From the NCBI GenBank assembly GCA_023428515.1, contig JAEYXI010000016.1:1-10595 (forward strand): a stretch of DNA of 10,595 nt, written 5' to 3'. Position numbers and translations under genes: made by a program. Source of the DNA: Pseudomonadota bacterium (GTDB lineage: Bacteria > Pseudomonadota > Alphaproteobacteria > Rhizobiales > Rhizobiaceae). Under the pieces are notes generated by a model, which was not told the origin of the DNA, did no database searches, and saw nothing but the letters and a program-made list of their open reading frames with translations. Below are positions 1 through 7,072 of this stretch, piece by piece (the stretch's first letter is position 1; each line of letters begins with the position of its first letter).

Positions 1-1888
<1,888 letters not shown>

Positions 1889-2155
1889 AGACCTGTCCGT
1901 CTCCCACTTGCGTGCAGGCAACCGCCAGAACCACATCAGATCCCGCCTGGGTTCGCTTTCCCGGCTGCGCGGGAATCCCATTGGATGCCTTGGCTGGTTC
2001 AAATCACACTCTCATTCCTACCGCAAGAAAGGAGCGGAGCAAACCGTGCGGCATTTTTGCGCGACGATCCGGCGCAACCGCCGACTGTGCGGCAGGGCCG
2101 CCCGGCAGGCCGCAATTACGGCAAATTTCCACGTGAAAAGGCCACAAACCGCCGC

Positions 2156-2173
2156 CGTCCGGTAGTCCGGACG
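2156..2173. repeat. Perfect 7-bp inverted repeat in the ialB promoter region
   Basis: The arms are CGTCCGG (2156-2162) and CCGGACG (2167-2173), separated by TAGT. The repeat covers the place where the -35 box of the TATAAT at 2185-2190 would lie (about 2162-2167). It could be an operator for a dimeric regulator. It lacks a T-run, so a terminator is less likely. Confidence 0.5.
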
Positions 2174-2184
2174 CGGCATTGCCC

Positions 2185-2190
2185 TATAAT
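2185..2190 (+). promoter_or_regulatory. Candidate -10 box of the ialB-family gene
   Basis: TATAAT is a perfect consensus -10 hexamer in a G+C-rich region, 46 bases before the chosen start codon. No good -35 hexamer sits 17 bases upstream; that position lies inside the inverted repeat 2156-2173. Transcription would start near 2197, giving a leader of about 40 bases that begins with the 2200-2218 hairpin. Confidence 0.45.
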
Positions 2191-2199
2191 CTCGGGCGT

Positions 2200-2218
2200 C
2201 ATGGCATATCATGCCGTG
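2200..2218 (+). other. Leader hairpin at the predicted 5' end of the ialB mRNA
   Basis: CATGGCAT (2200-2207) pairs with ATGCCGTG (2211-2218) around the loop ATC, giving an 8-bp stem with one G-U pair. It falls directly after the predicted transcription start. It also buries an alternative in-frame ATG at 2201. It may protect the 5' end of the mRNA or hide the upstream start; this is inference. Confidence 0.45.
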
Positions 2219-2236
2219 ATTCGTTATGGAGCGGAC

Positions 2237-2767
2237 ATGATATCGGGGCTTGGAAAGACCTTCGCAAAGGTTGCCTTCGCTGCCGCGCTGGCAGGAATGG
2301 TCCTGCCTGCCCAGGTGGCGCCGGCCAGTGCGCAGCAGAACGGGTCGGTGCGCTCCACGCACGGCTCGTGGTCGATCATCTGCGACACGCCGGCCGGCGC
2401 AAGCTCCGAACAGTGCATCATGATGCAGAACGTGGTGGCGGAAGACCGCGCCGACCTCGGCCTGTCGGTCGTCATCCTGAAGACCGCGGACCGCAAGGCG
2501 GAGATCATGCGGGTGCTGGCGCCGCTCGGCGTACTGCTGCCGACCGGGCTCGGCCTCTACATCGACAAGAAGGACAATGGCCGCGCCTATTTCAAGCAGT
2601 GCTTCTCGGATGGCTGCTACGCCGAGGTGATCCTCGAGCAGCAGCTTCTCGACACGCTCAGGAGCGGCAAGGAAGCCACCTTCATCGTCTTCGCCACGCC
2701 TGAGGAAGGGATCGGTATCCCGGTCGACCTGGCGGGATTCGGCGAGGCGTTCGACGCGCTGCCCTAA
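2237..2767 (+). CDS. Invasion-associated locus B (IalB) family periplasmic protein
   Basis: The 176-aa product has an N-terminal signal peptide (MISGLGKTFAK, hydrophobic stretch, then APASA-QQ, about residues 1-31). The mature domain resembles the IalB family, named after the Bartonella invasion-associated protein: an early GSWSIICD motif, paired cysteines (the C of IICD with that of SEQCIMM, and those of KQCFSDGC), and the late GIGIPVDLAGF segment. Such proteins are common in non-pathogenic rhizobia, where their role is poorly defined; a link to invasion should not be assumed here. The ATG at 2237 has GGAG at 2228-2231, five bases upstream, which decides it over the in-frame ATG at 2201. The frame is open far upstream to 977, but that extension is antisense to coxB. 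The gene diverges from the cox operon. Confidence 0.88.
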   Translation: MISGLGKTFAKVAFAAALAGMVLPAQVAPASAQQNGSVRSTHGSWSIICDTPAGASSEQCIMMQNVVAEDRADLGLSVVILKTADRKAEIMRVLAPLGVLLPTGLGLYIDKKDNGRAYFKQCFSDGCYAEVILEQQLLDTLRSGKEATFIVFATPEEGIGIPVDLAGFGEAFDALP

Positions 2768-2816
2768 GGCAAAAACCTGGGGGCCCAGATGAGAAGGCCG
2801 GCATCCAAGGTATTTC

Positions 2817-2833
2817 GTATCATACTATGATAC
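2817..2833. promoter_or_regulatory. higBA operator-like palindrome 1
   Basis: This is a perfect 17-base inverted repeat, GTATCAT-ACT-ATGATAC. It is one of two copies upstream of higB. HigA antitoxins are known to repress their own operons by binding such palindromes, so it is a candidate HigA site. It also contains TATGAT (2826-2831), which could act as a -10 box. Confidence 0.7.
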
Positions 2834-2839
2834 TTTTTG

Positions 2840-2868
2840 TTGACCCCATCGACGTATCATGCCATGGT
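2840..2868 (+). promoter_or_regulatory. Candidate higBA promoter
   Basis: TTGACC at 2840-2845 resembles a -35 box. Seventeen bases downstream lies CATGGT (2863-2868), a weak -10 that sits inside the second palindrome. Repressor bound there would cover the promoter. An alternative is the TATGAT -10 at 2826-2831, for which no good -35 box was seen. Confidence 0.35.
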
Positions 2869-2870
2869 AC
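2854..2870. promoter_or_regulatory. higBA operator-like palindrome 2
   Basis: GTATCAT-GCC-ATGGTAC repeats palindrome 1 with one arm mismatch (G for A in the right arm) and a different 3-base spacer. The centres of the two sites are 37 bases apart, and this one ends 17 bases before the higB start. Confidence 0.65.
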
Positions 2871-2887
2871 GCCTCCAGGGGCCACGA

Positions 2888-3169
2888 ATGATCCGCTCGT
2901 TCAGGGACAAAAGAACTGAATCTGTGGCGGCAGGCAAAGCCCCGAAGGGCTTTCCGTCCGATTTGGTACGCTCCGCTCAGCGCAAGCTCTTCATGATCGA
3001 AAACGCTAACGAACTGGTCGATCTCACGACACTGCCTGGTAACCGCCTGGAAGCGCTGAAGGGAAATCGCAAAGGCCAGCACTCGATCCGCATAAACGAC
3101 CAGTTCCGCATTTGCTTCCGGTGGGCGGGCGGACACGCGGAAGACGTGGAGATCACTGACTATCACTAG
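2888..3169 (+). CDS. higB: HigB-family toxin (RelE/ParE superfamily mRNA interferase)
   Basis: The 93-aa protein matches the HigB-like toxin family in length and layout. It opens with MIRSFRDK and has the LPGNRLEALKGNRKGQ block at 49-64, the SIRINDQFRICFRW strand pair at 66-79 and a terminal DVEITDYH ending in a histidine. Members cleave mRNA at the ribosome and are neutralised by HigA. The ATG at 2888 is chosen over the in-frame ATG at 2837 because AGGGG (2877-2881) lies six bases upstream, the family begins at this methionine, and the longer form would run through the operators. The toxin-first order is typical of higBA. Hand counts of G+C are 33/60 at 2881-2940 and 33/60 at 3001-3060, against 39/60 in a tldD sample (5101-5160), which suggests acquisition by transfer. 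Confidence 0.92.
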   Translation: MIRSFRDKRTESVAAGKAPKGFPSDLVRSAQRKLFMIENANELVDLTTLPGNRLEALKGNRKGQHSIRINDQFRICFRWAGGHAEDVEITDYH

Positions 3170-3193
3170 CAGACCAAGCACTAGCAGATTAAG
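3164..3193 (+). repeat. Tandem 15-base duplication across the higB stop codon
   Basis: Two adjacent 15-base units, CACTAGCAGACCAAG (3164-3178) and CACTAGCAGATTAAG (3179-3193), match at 13 of 15 positions. The first unit contains the higB stop codon TAG and the second repeats that TAG in frame. It is probably a replication-slippage duplication. Confidence 0.75.
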
Positions 3194-3230
3194 TCGGGGC
3201 AATGCGCCCAAACCGACCAAGGAAAGTCAG

Positions 3231-3569
3231 ATGGCCGCCAGCGTCCTCCCCCCAATCCACCCCGGAGAAATCCTCCGCGAAGAGTATCTCGCACCGCTCG
3301 GGCTCAAGTCCTACACCTTGGCCAAGAGGCTCAATGTGCCGCGTACGCGCATCGAGCGTCTCGTATCCGAGCAGACGCCCGTGACGGCCGACACCGCTCT
3401 TCGGCTGGCCAAGTTCTTTGGTTCCACGCCGCAGTTTTGGCTCAACATGCAGGCATCCTACGATGTCGCGGTGCTGGAAAAGCAAATCGCCGCGCTTCTT
3501 GACGAGATCGAGGAGCTAAAGGTCGAAGACCGTGTTCATGCAGATCGAACAATGCGCAAGATCGCCTGA
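3231..3569 (+). CDS. higA: HigA-family antitoxin (XRE-type helix-turn-helix)
   Basis: The 112-aa protein has the N-terminal HPGEILREEYLAPLG signature (10-24) of HigA addiction-module antitoxins. An XRE-type helix-turn-helix follows at about 26-63: SYTLAKRLNVPRTRIERLV, then the TPVTADTALRLAKFFG helix. Next is the PQFWLNMQASYD segment, and a charged helical tail from about 81. It should bind and neutralise HigB and repress the operon through the palindromes at 2817-2870. AAGGA at 3219-3223 lies seven bases before the ATG. The 61-base gap to higB is longer than usual for this pair, partly because of the 15-base tandem duplication. Confidence 0.92.
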   Translation: MAASVLPPIHPGEILREEYLAPLGLKSYTLAKRLNVPRTRIERLVSEQTPVTADTALRLAKFFGSTPQFWLNMQASYDVAVLEKQIAALLDEIEELKVEDRVHADRTMRKIA

Positions 3570-3653
3570 CACGTTCCAAACTTCGGCCGTCCTTGCGGCC
3601 CGAGTCCCGGAATCCGCGCGAAGCTGACCATGCGTGAAGCGACCCTTGGACCA

Positions 3654-3670
3654 CTGGCTTCGCAAGCCGG
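3654..3670 (+). other. Small hairpin between higA and fae
   Basis: CTGGCTT (3654-3660) and AAGCCGG (3664-3670) pair around CGC, with one G-U pair. A second imperfect hairpin lies at 3585-3600 (GGCCG and CGGCC). Neither has a T-run, so a terminator role for higBA is uncertain. Nothing else was seen in the 155 bases between higA and fae apart from the fae ribosome-binding site. Confidence 0.3.
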
Positions 3671-3724
3671 ACGCCGATAGGTTCGGCCAATCATCAGAAA
3701 ACATCTGCAATCAGGAGAGAACGC

Positions 3725-4264
3725 ATGAGCGAGATTTGGCTGCGCACCGGTGAAGCAACCGTATTGGCGGCAGAGGGGCAGGCGACCGATGCCATGCCGG
3801 AGGTCGTGATCGGGTCGGTCAAGGGACCGGTCGGACACGCCTTCGCCTCGATGCTGGGCCAGGTGAAGGGCCACACCCGCATGTTCGTGGTGCGCGACCT
3901 CAACCAGGCGGTGAAGCCGGCGACGATGATGACGACCAAGGTCACCATCAAGAGCATGGCCTATGCCGAGCTTCTGGGCGGCGTGGTGCAGGCGGCGATG
4001 GGCGACGCGATCGTCTATTGCCTTGCCGAAGACATCCTGCCGCGCGACCAGGCGGACGAGCTCTGCATGATCATCACGGTCTGGCTCGACCCACGCTGCG
4101 CCGAGGATGAGAACCTCGACAAGAAGGATCTCTACCGCACGAACTACGAGGCGACGAAGCTCGCCATCTCGCGCGCGATGAAGGGCGAACCGATGGTCGA
4201 CGAGCTGATCGCGAACCGCAAGACGGTGAAGCACTACGCGCTTGAAGGCGTGATCGACTACTAG
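3725..4264 (+). CDS. fae: Formaldehyde-activating enzyme (Fae) family paralogue
   Basis: The 179-aa product aligns over its whole length with Fae, which condenses formaldehyde with tetrahydromethanopterin in methylotrophs. Recognisable blocks are the VVIG strand (27-30), KPATMM (64-69), TKVTIK (71-76), GGVVQAAMGDAI (85-96) and YEATKLAISRAMKGEP (141-156), then the NRKTVKH tail. Aligned from memory to classical Fae, the A-H-I-D-L-I-I-G segment that carries the proposed catalytic His reads AMPEVVIG here, so Met24 takes that place. This suggests a paralogue of the Fae2/Fae-homologue type, whose activity may differ. CAGGAGAG (3712-3719) is a strong ribosome-binding site for the ATG at 3725. No other tetrahydromethanopterin-pathway gene lies in the window, so substrate and pathway are open. 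Confidence 0.85.
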   Translation: MSEIWLRTGEATVLAAEGQATDAMPEVVIGSVKGPVGHAFASMLGQVKGHTRMFVVRDLNQAVKPATMMTTKVTIKSMAYAELLGGVVQAAMGDAIVYCLAEDILPRDQADELCMIITVWLDPRCAEDENLDKKDLYRTNYEATKLAISRAMKGEPMVDELIANRKTVKHYALEGVIDY

Positions 4265-4333
4265 CCGGCAATAGCGCGACTGGCGCCAGGCATGGCGGCA
4301 CCCTAGATAGGCATCAAACGAACGAGTCCCGCC

Positions 4334-5749
4334 ATGTCCTCATCCCTTGCCCAACGCTTCGACATTTCCGAAACCCGCCTGAAGGAGATCGTCTCGCAAA
4401 CGGTCGCCGGCGCCGACGACGGCGAGCTGTTCATCGAATCCAGCGAGAGCGAGGCGCTGATGTTCGACAACGGCCGGCTGAAGACGGCGAACTACAGCAC
4501 CGACCAGGGATTCGGGCTGCGCGCGGTGGCAGGCGAAGCGGCCGGCTATGCGCATGCCAGCGAACTTTCCGAAGCGGCGCTGCTGCGCGCGGCCGACGCG
4601 GTGTCGGCGGTGAAATCAGGCTATTCCGGGACGCTGGCGGAAGCCCCTCCCCGCACCAACCGCCACCTCTACAGCGACGAGAATCCGATCGGCGCGCCCT
4701 CCTTCGCCGAGAAGGCGAAGCTCCTGACCGAGATCGACGCCTATGTGCGGGGCGCCGATCCCAGGGTGCGGCAGGTGACGGCGTCGCTGGCGGAGTCCTG
4801 GCAGCATGTCGAGATCGTGCGCGGCGACGGGCAGATCGTGCGCGATATCCGCCCGCTGGTGCGCCTGAACGTGTCGGTGGTGGGCGGCGACGGCGACCGG
4901 CAGGAGAGCGGCTCCTACGGCGCGGGCGGCCGCAAGGGATTTGGCGAGTTCGTCGCCGAGGACAGCTGGAAGCATGCCGCCGACGAGGCGCTGCGCCAGG
5001 CGCTGGTGAATCTGAGCGCCGTGCCGGCGCCGGCCGGTACGTTCGACATCGTGCTGTCTTCGGGTTGGCCTGGCGTGATGCTGCACGAAGCCGTCGGCCA
5101 CGGGCTGGAAGGCGACTTCAACCGCAAGAAGACGTCGGCCTTCGCGGGCCTGATGGGTAGCCAAGTGGCCGCCAAGGGCGTGACCGTCGTCGACGACGGC
5201 ACCATCGCCGAGCGGCGCGGCTCGCTGACCATCGACGATGAGGGCACGCCGACCAACCGCAACGTACTGATCGAGGACGGCAAGCTCGTCGGCTACATGC
5301 AGGACCGGCAGAACGCGGGCCTGATGGGCGTCAAGCCGACCGGCAACGGGCGGCGGGAAGGCTATGCGCACCAGCCGATGCCGCGCATGACCAATACCTA
5401 CATGACCGAGGGCCAGTATACGCCCGAAGAGATCATCGCCTCGGTGAAGAACGGCGTCTATGCGGTGTCCTTCGGCGGTGGGCAGGTCGACATCACGTCG
5501 GGCAAATTCGTGTTCGGCTGCACCGAGGCCTACATGATCGAGGACGGCAAGGTGACCCAGCCGATCAAGGGCGCCATGCTGATCGGCAACGGGCCGGACG
5601 CCATGCATCGGGTGTCGATGGTAGGCAACGATTTGAAGCTGGACAACGGAATCGGCATGTGCGGCAAGGCCGGACAGGGCGTGCCTGTGGGCGTCGGCCA
5701 GCCCCATCTCAGGATGAACGCCATGACCCTCGGCGGCACCAGGGTCTGA
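4334..5749 (+). CDS. tldD: TldD metalloprotease (PmbA/TldD family)
   Basis: The 471-aa protein has the full length of TldD, the metal-binding half of the TldD/TldE (PmbA) protease. This cytoplasmic heterodimer degrades unfolded peptides and matures some modified peptides and antitoxins in other bacteria. The zinc site is intact: HEAVGH with H251, E252 and H256, and the distal cysteine C443 in GMCGKAGQG. Other family blocks are FGLRAVAG (60-67), DDGT (287-290), DDEGTPT (301-307) and FGGGQVDI (380-387). The ATG at 4334 is preceded by only weak Shine-Dalgarno-like sequence; no better start was seen. A 10-base palindrome (CTGGCGCCAG, 4280-4289) lies in the short upstream gap. It heads the tldD-sirtuin-deformylase operon. 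The partner pmbA/tldE is not in the window. Confidence 0.96.
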   Translation: MSSSLAQRFDISETRLKEIVSQTVAGADDGELFIESSESEALMFDNGRLKTANYSTDQGFGLRAVAGEAAGYAHASELSEAALLRAADAVSAVKSGYSGTLAEAPPRTNRHLYSDENPIGAPSFAEKAKLLTEIDAYVRGADPRVRQVTASLAESWQHVEIVRGDGQIVRDIRPLVRLNVSVVGGDGDRQESGSYGAGGRKGFGEFVAEDSWKHAADEALRQALVNLSAVPAPAGTFDIVLSSGWPGVMLHEAVGHGLEGDFNRKKTSAFAGLMGSQVAAKGVTVVDDGTIAERRGSLTIDDEGTPTNRNVLIEDGKLVGYMQDRQNAGLMGVKPTGNGRREGYAHQPMPRMTNTYMTEGQYTPEEIIASVKNGVYAVSFGGGQVDITSGKFVFGCTEAYMIEDGKVTQPIKGAMLIGNGPDAMHRVSMVGNDLKLDNGIGMCGKAGQGVPVGVGQPHLRMNAMTLGGTRV

Positions 5750-5756
5750 GCCCCGC

Positions 5757-6464
5757 GTGGCGTCGTCGATCGTCATCCTGACCGGCGCAGGCATCTCAGC
5801 CGAAAGCGGCATCTCCACCTTTCGCGATCCAGACGGGATCTGGTCGAAGATCGACTATCGCGAGGTGGCGACGCCTGAAGGTTTTGCCGCCAACCCGGCG
5901 CGGGTTCATGAGTTCTACAATTGGCGGCGGCGCAACGTGCGGACGGTGGCGCCAAACGCCGCGCACGTCGCCCTGGCGCGGCTCGAGCGAGCTTTCAGCG
6001 GCGAATTCCTGCTGGTGACCCAGAACGTCGACAGCCTGCACGAGCAGGCGGGTTCACGAGAGGTCATCCACATGCACGGCCAGCACGACCAGGCACTCTG
6101 CAACGCCTGCGGCGAACGCTCGCCCTGGCAGGGCGAGATGTCGCTGGAGTCGACCTGCCCCGCTTGCGAGGGGATCGGGCACATGCGGCCCGACGTCGTG
6201 TGGTTCGGCGAGATGCCCTACCAGATGGAGCGCATCCAGGCGGCGCTGGCAGGCTGCGACCTCTTCATCTCGGTCGGCACCAGCGGCAATGTCTATCCGG
6301 CAGCAGGTTTTGTCCGCGAGGCGCGGGCGGCGGGCGCGCGGACGGTGGAGCTCAACCTGGAGCCTTCGCAGGGTGCTGCCCATTTCGACGAAGCAGAGCA
6401 TGGGCCGGCGACGAAGGTGGTGCCGGCATTCGTGGAGCGGCTGCTCTCCCGGGAAGGCCGGTGA
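5757..6464 (+). CDS. cobB: NAD-dependent protein deacylase (sirtuin, class III type)
   Basis: The 235-aa sirtuin removes acyl groups from protein lysines using NAD+. The motifs are complete: GAGISAESGISTFRDPDG (10-27), TQNVD (88-92), and HMHG with catalytic H107. The zinc cysteines are C115, C118, C134 and C137. VGTSGNVYPAAGF (173-185) and the late ELNLEP (198-203) are also present. FYNWRRR (53-59) supplies the Y54-x-x-R57 pair that in class III enzymes such as E. coli CobB and human SIRT5 binds succinyl or malonyl groups, so desuccinylase activity is plausible. The start is GTG, seven bases after the tldD stop. The protein begins almost at the NAD-binding motif and lacks the longer N-terminus of E. 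coli CobB. The GTG and short gap imply translational coupling to tldD. Confidence 0.94.
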   Translation: MASSIVILTGAGISAESGISTFRDPDGIWSKIDYREVATPEGFAANPARVHEFYNWRRRNVRTVAPNAAHVALARLERAFSGEFLLVTQNVDSLHEQAGSREVIHMHGQHDQALCNACGERSPWQGEMSLESTCPACEGIGHMRPDVVWFGEMPYQMERIQAALAGCDLFISVGTSGNVYPAAGFVREARAAGARTVELNLEPSQGAAHFDEAEHGPATKVVPAFVERLLSREGR

Positions 6465-6465
6465 C

Positions 6466-6966
6466 GTGGCGGTTCGCGAGATCGTGCGGTTTCCCGATGC
6501 GCGACTCAAGCTGCGAGTTGAGCCGGTCGAGCGGTTCGATGCAGAACTCGCCGGACTGGCGGCCGATTTGTCCGACACGATGCGCGCCGCGCCCGGAATA
6601 GGCATCACCGCGCCGCATATCGGCGTGGCGAAGCGCGTGGTGGTACTGAAGCTGAGCGACGCCGAGGCGACGAAGACCTACGTCAATCCGGCCATTACAT
6701 GGGCGTCGGAAGAAAAAATCCGGCACATTGAGGGAAGCGTGTCGATGCCTGGCGTCACCGAGGAGATCGAGCGCAGCCGGGCAGTCCGTGTCAGCTACCG
6801 GGATCTCGACGGCAAGGACTGTGTCGAGGAGGCAGAGGGTTTGCGCGCCGTCTGCCACCAGCATGAGATCGACCAGCTTGATGGCATCTTCTGGATCCAG
6901 AAGCTCTCGCCGCTGAAACGCGAGCGACTGGTCAAGAAATACCAGAAGCTCGCGCGAAGGACGTGA
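6466..6966 (+). CDS. def: Peptide deformylase-like protein with altered active-site motifs
   Basis: The 166-aa protein has the peptide deformylase fold signature throughout. Active deformylases remove the formyl group from nascent proteins using a metal held by one Cys and two His. Here every canonical motif is changed. GxGxAAxQ reads GIGITAPH (44-51), with His for Gln51. EGCLS reads EGSVS (89-93), with Ser91 for the metal-binding Cys. HExDH reads HEIDQ (133-137), with Gln137 for the second His. The first metal His133 and catalytic Glu134 remain. Each key change is consistent with a single base substitution. The frame is intact and family-length, so this is not simple decay; it may be a non-catalytic or repurposed paralogue. 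The GTG start, one base after the sirtuin stop, is supported by GGAAGG (6452-6457). A catalytic def gene elsewhere in the genome would be expected. Confidence 0.88.
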   Translation: MAVREIVRFPDARLKLRVEPVERFDAELAGLAADLSDTMRAAPGIGITAPHIGVAKRVVVLKLSDAEATKTYVNPAITWASEEKIRHIEGSVSMPGVTEEIERSRAVRVSYRDLDGKDCVEEAEGLRAVCHQHEIDQLDGIFWIQKLSPLKRERLVKKYQKLARRT

Positions 6967-7037
6967 GACGTTGGCACCCCATGCGACCTTCACGAAAAGG
7001 TGCACTGATTGCCATGCCAAGCCCCGTAGAATAGAAC

Positions 7038-7066
7038 TTGACTATCTACCTATCAGTAGGTAGATA
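7038..7066 (+). promoter_or_regulatory. Candidate tetR promoter, probably giving a leaderless mRNA
   Basis: TTGACT (7038-7043) and TAGATA (7061-7066) are spaced by 17 bases. Transcription would start about seven bases later, at or next to the ATG at 7073. No Shine-Dalgarno sequence is visible before that ATG, which fits a leaderless transcript. The spacer is filled by the operator. Confidence 0.45.
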
Positions 7067-7069
7067 GTC
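7040..7069. promoter_or_regulatory. TetR operator overlapping the tetR promoter
   Basis: This is a perfect inverted repeat with 13-base arms, GACTATCTACCTA (7040-7052) and TAGGTAGATAGTC (7057-7069), separated by TCAG. Its core CTACCTATCAGTAGGTAG (7046-7063) recurs at 7714-7731 before the DUF308 gene. It overlaps both promoter hexamers, as expected for autorepression by the TetR protein encoded directly downstream. Confidence 0.85.
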
Positions 7070-7072
7070 GTC

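Larger units (their letters stand above)
1889..2236. other. Divergent intergenic region between coxB and the ialB-family gene
   Basis: These 348 bases carry the control regions for leftward coxB and rightward ialB. ORFs crossing it are extensions or shadows of the flanking genes. Structures visible are a hairpin with arms TTCCCG and CGGGAA (1958-1975), a near-palindrome around CACGTG (2126-2139, arms TTTC and AAAA, one mismatch), a perfect inverted repeat (2156-2173), a consensus-like -10 box (2185-2190) and a leader hairpin (2200-2218). No convincing -35/-10 pair was found for coxB on the minus strand. Confidence 0.6.

Noticed and set aside
1889..2002. An upstream in-frame start for coxB at 2002.
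   Set aside because: It would put 38 polar residues in front of a clear signal peptide beginning at 1888.
2777..2788. A GC-rich CTGG-GGGC-CCAG mini-hairpin after the ialB stop, with an A-run before it.
   Set aside because: The stem is only 4 bp and there is no T-run downstream on the plus strand. As a minus-strand terminator it would have no gene to end.
3536..4234. A 232-codon minus-strand frame opposite fae.
   Set aside because: Fae-family identity on the plus strand is clear, and the antisense product shows His/Arg-rich shadow composition.
4616..5818. A 400-codon open frame on the minus strand across tldD.
   Set aside because: It is a shadow of the G+C-rich tldD codons. The translation is rich in His, Arg, Ala and Gly with no domain, whereas the plus strand encodes an intact TldD.
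6973..7016. Possible terminator after the deformylase-like gene (ACCTT and AAGGT arms).
   Set aside because: The arms are only 5 bp and no T-run follows.
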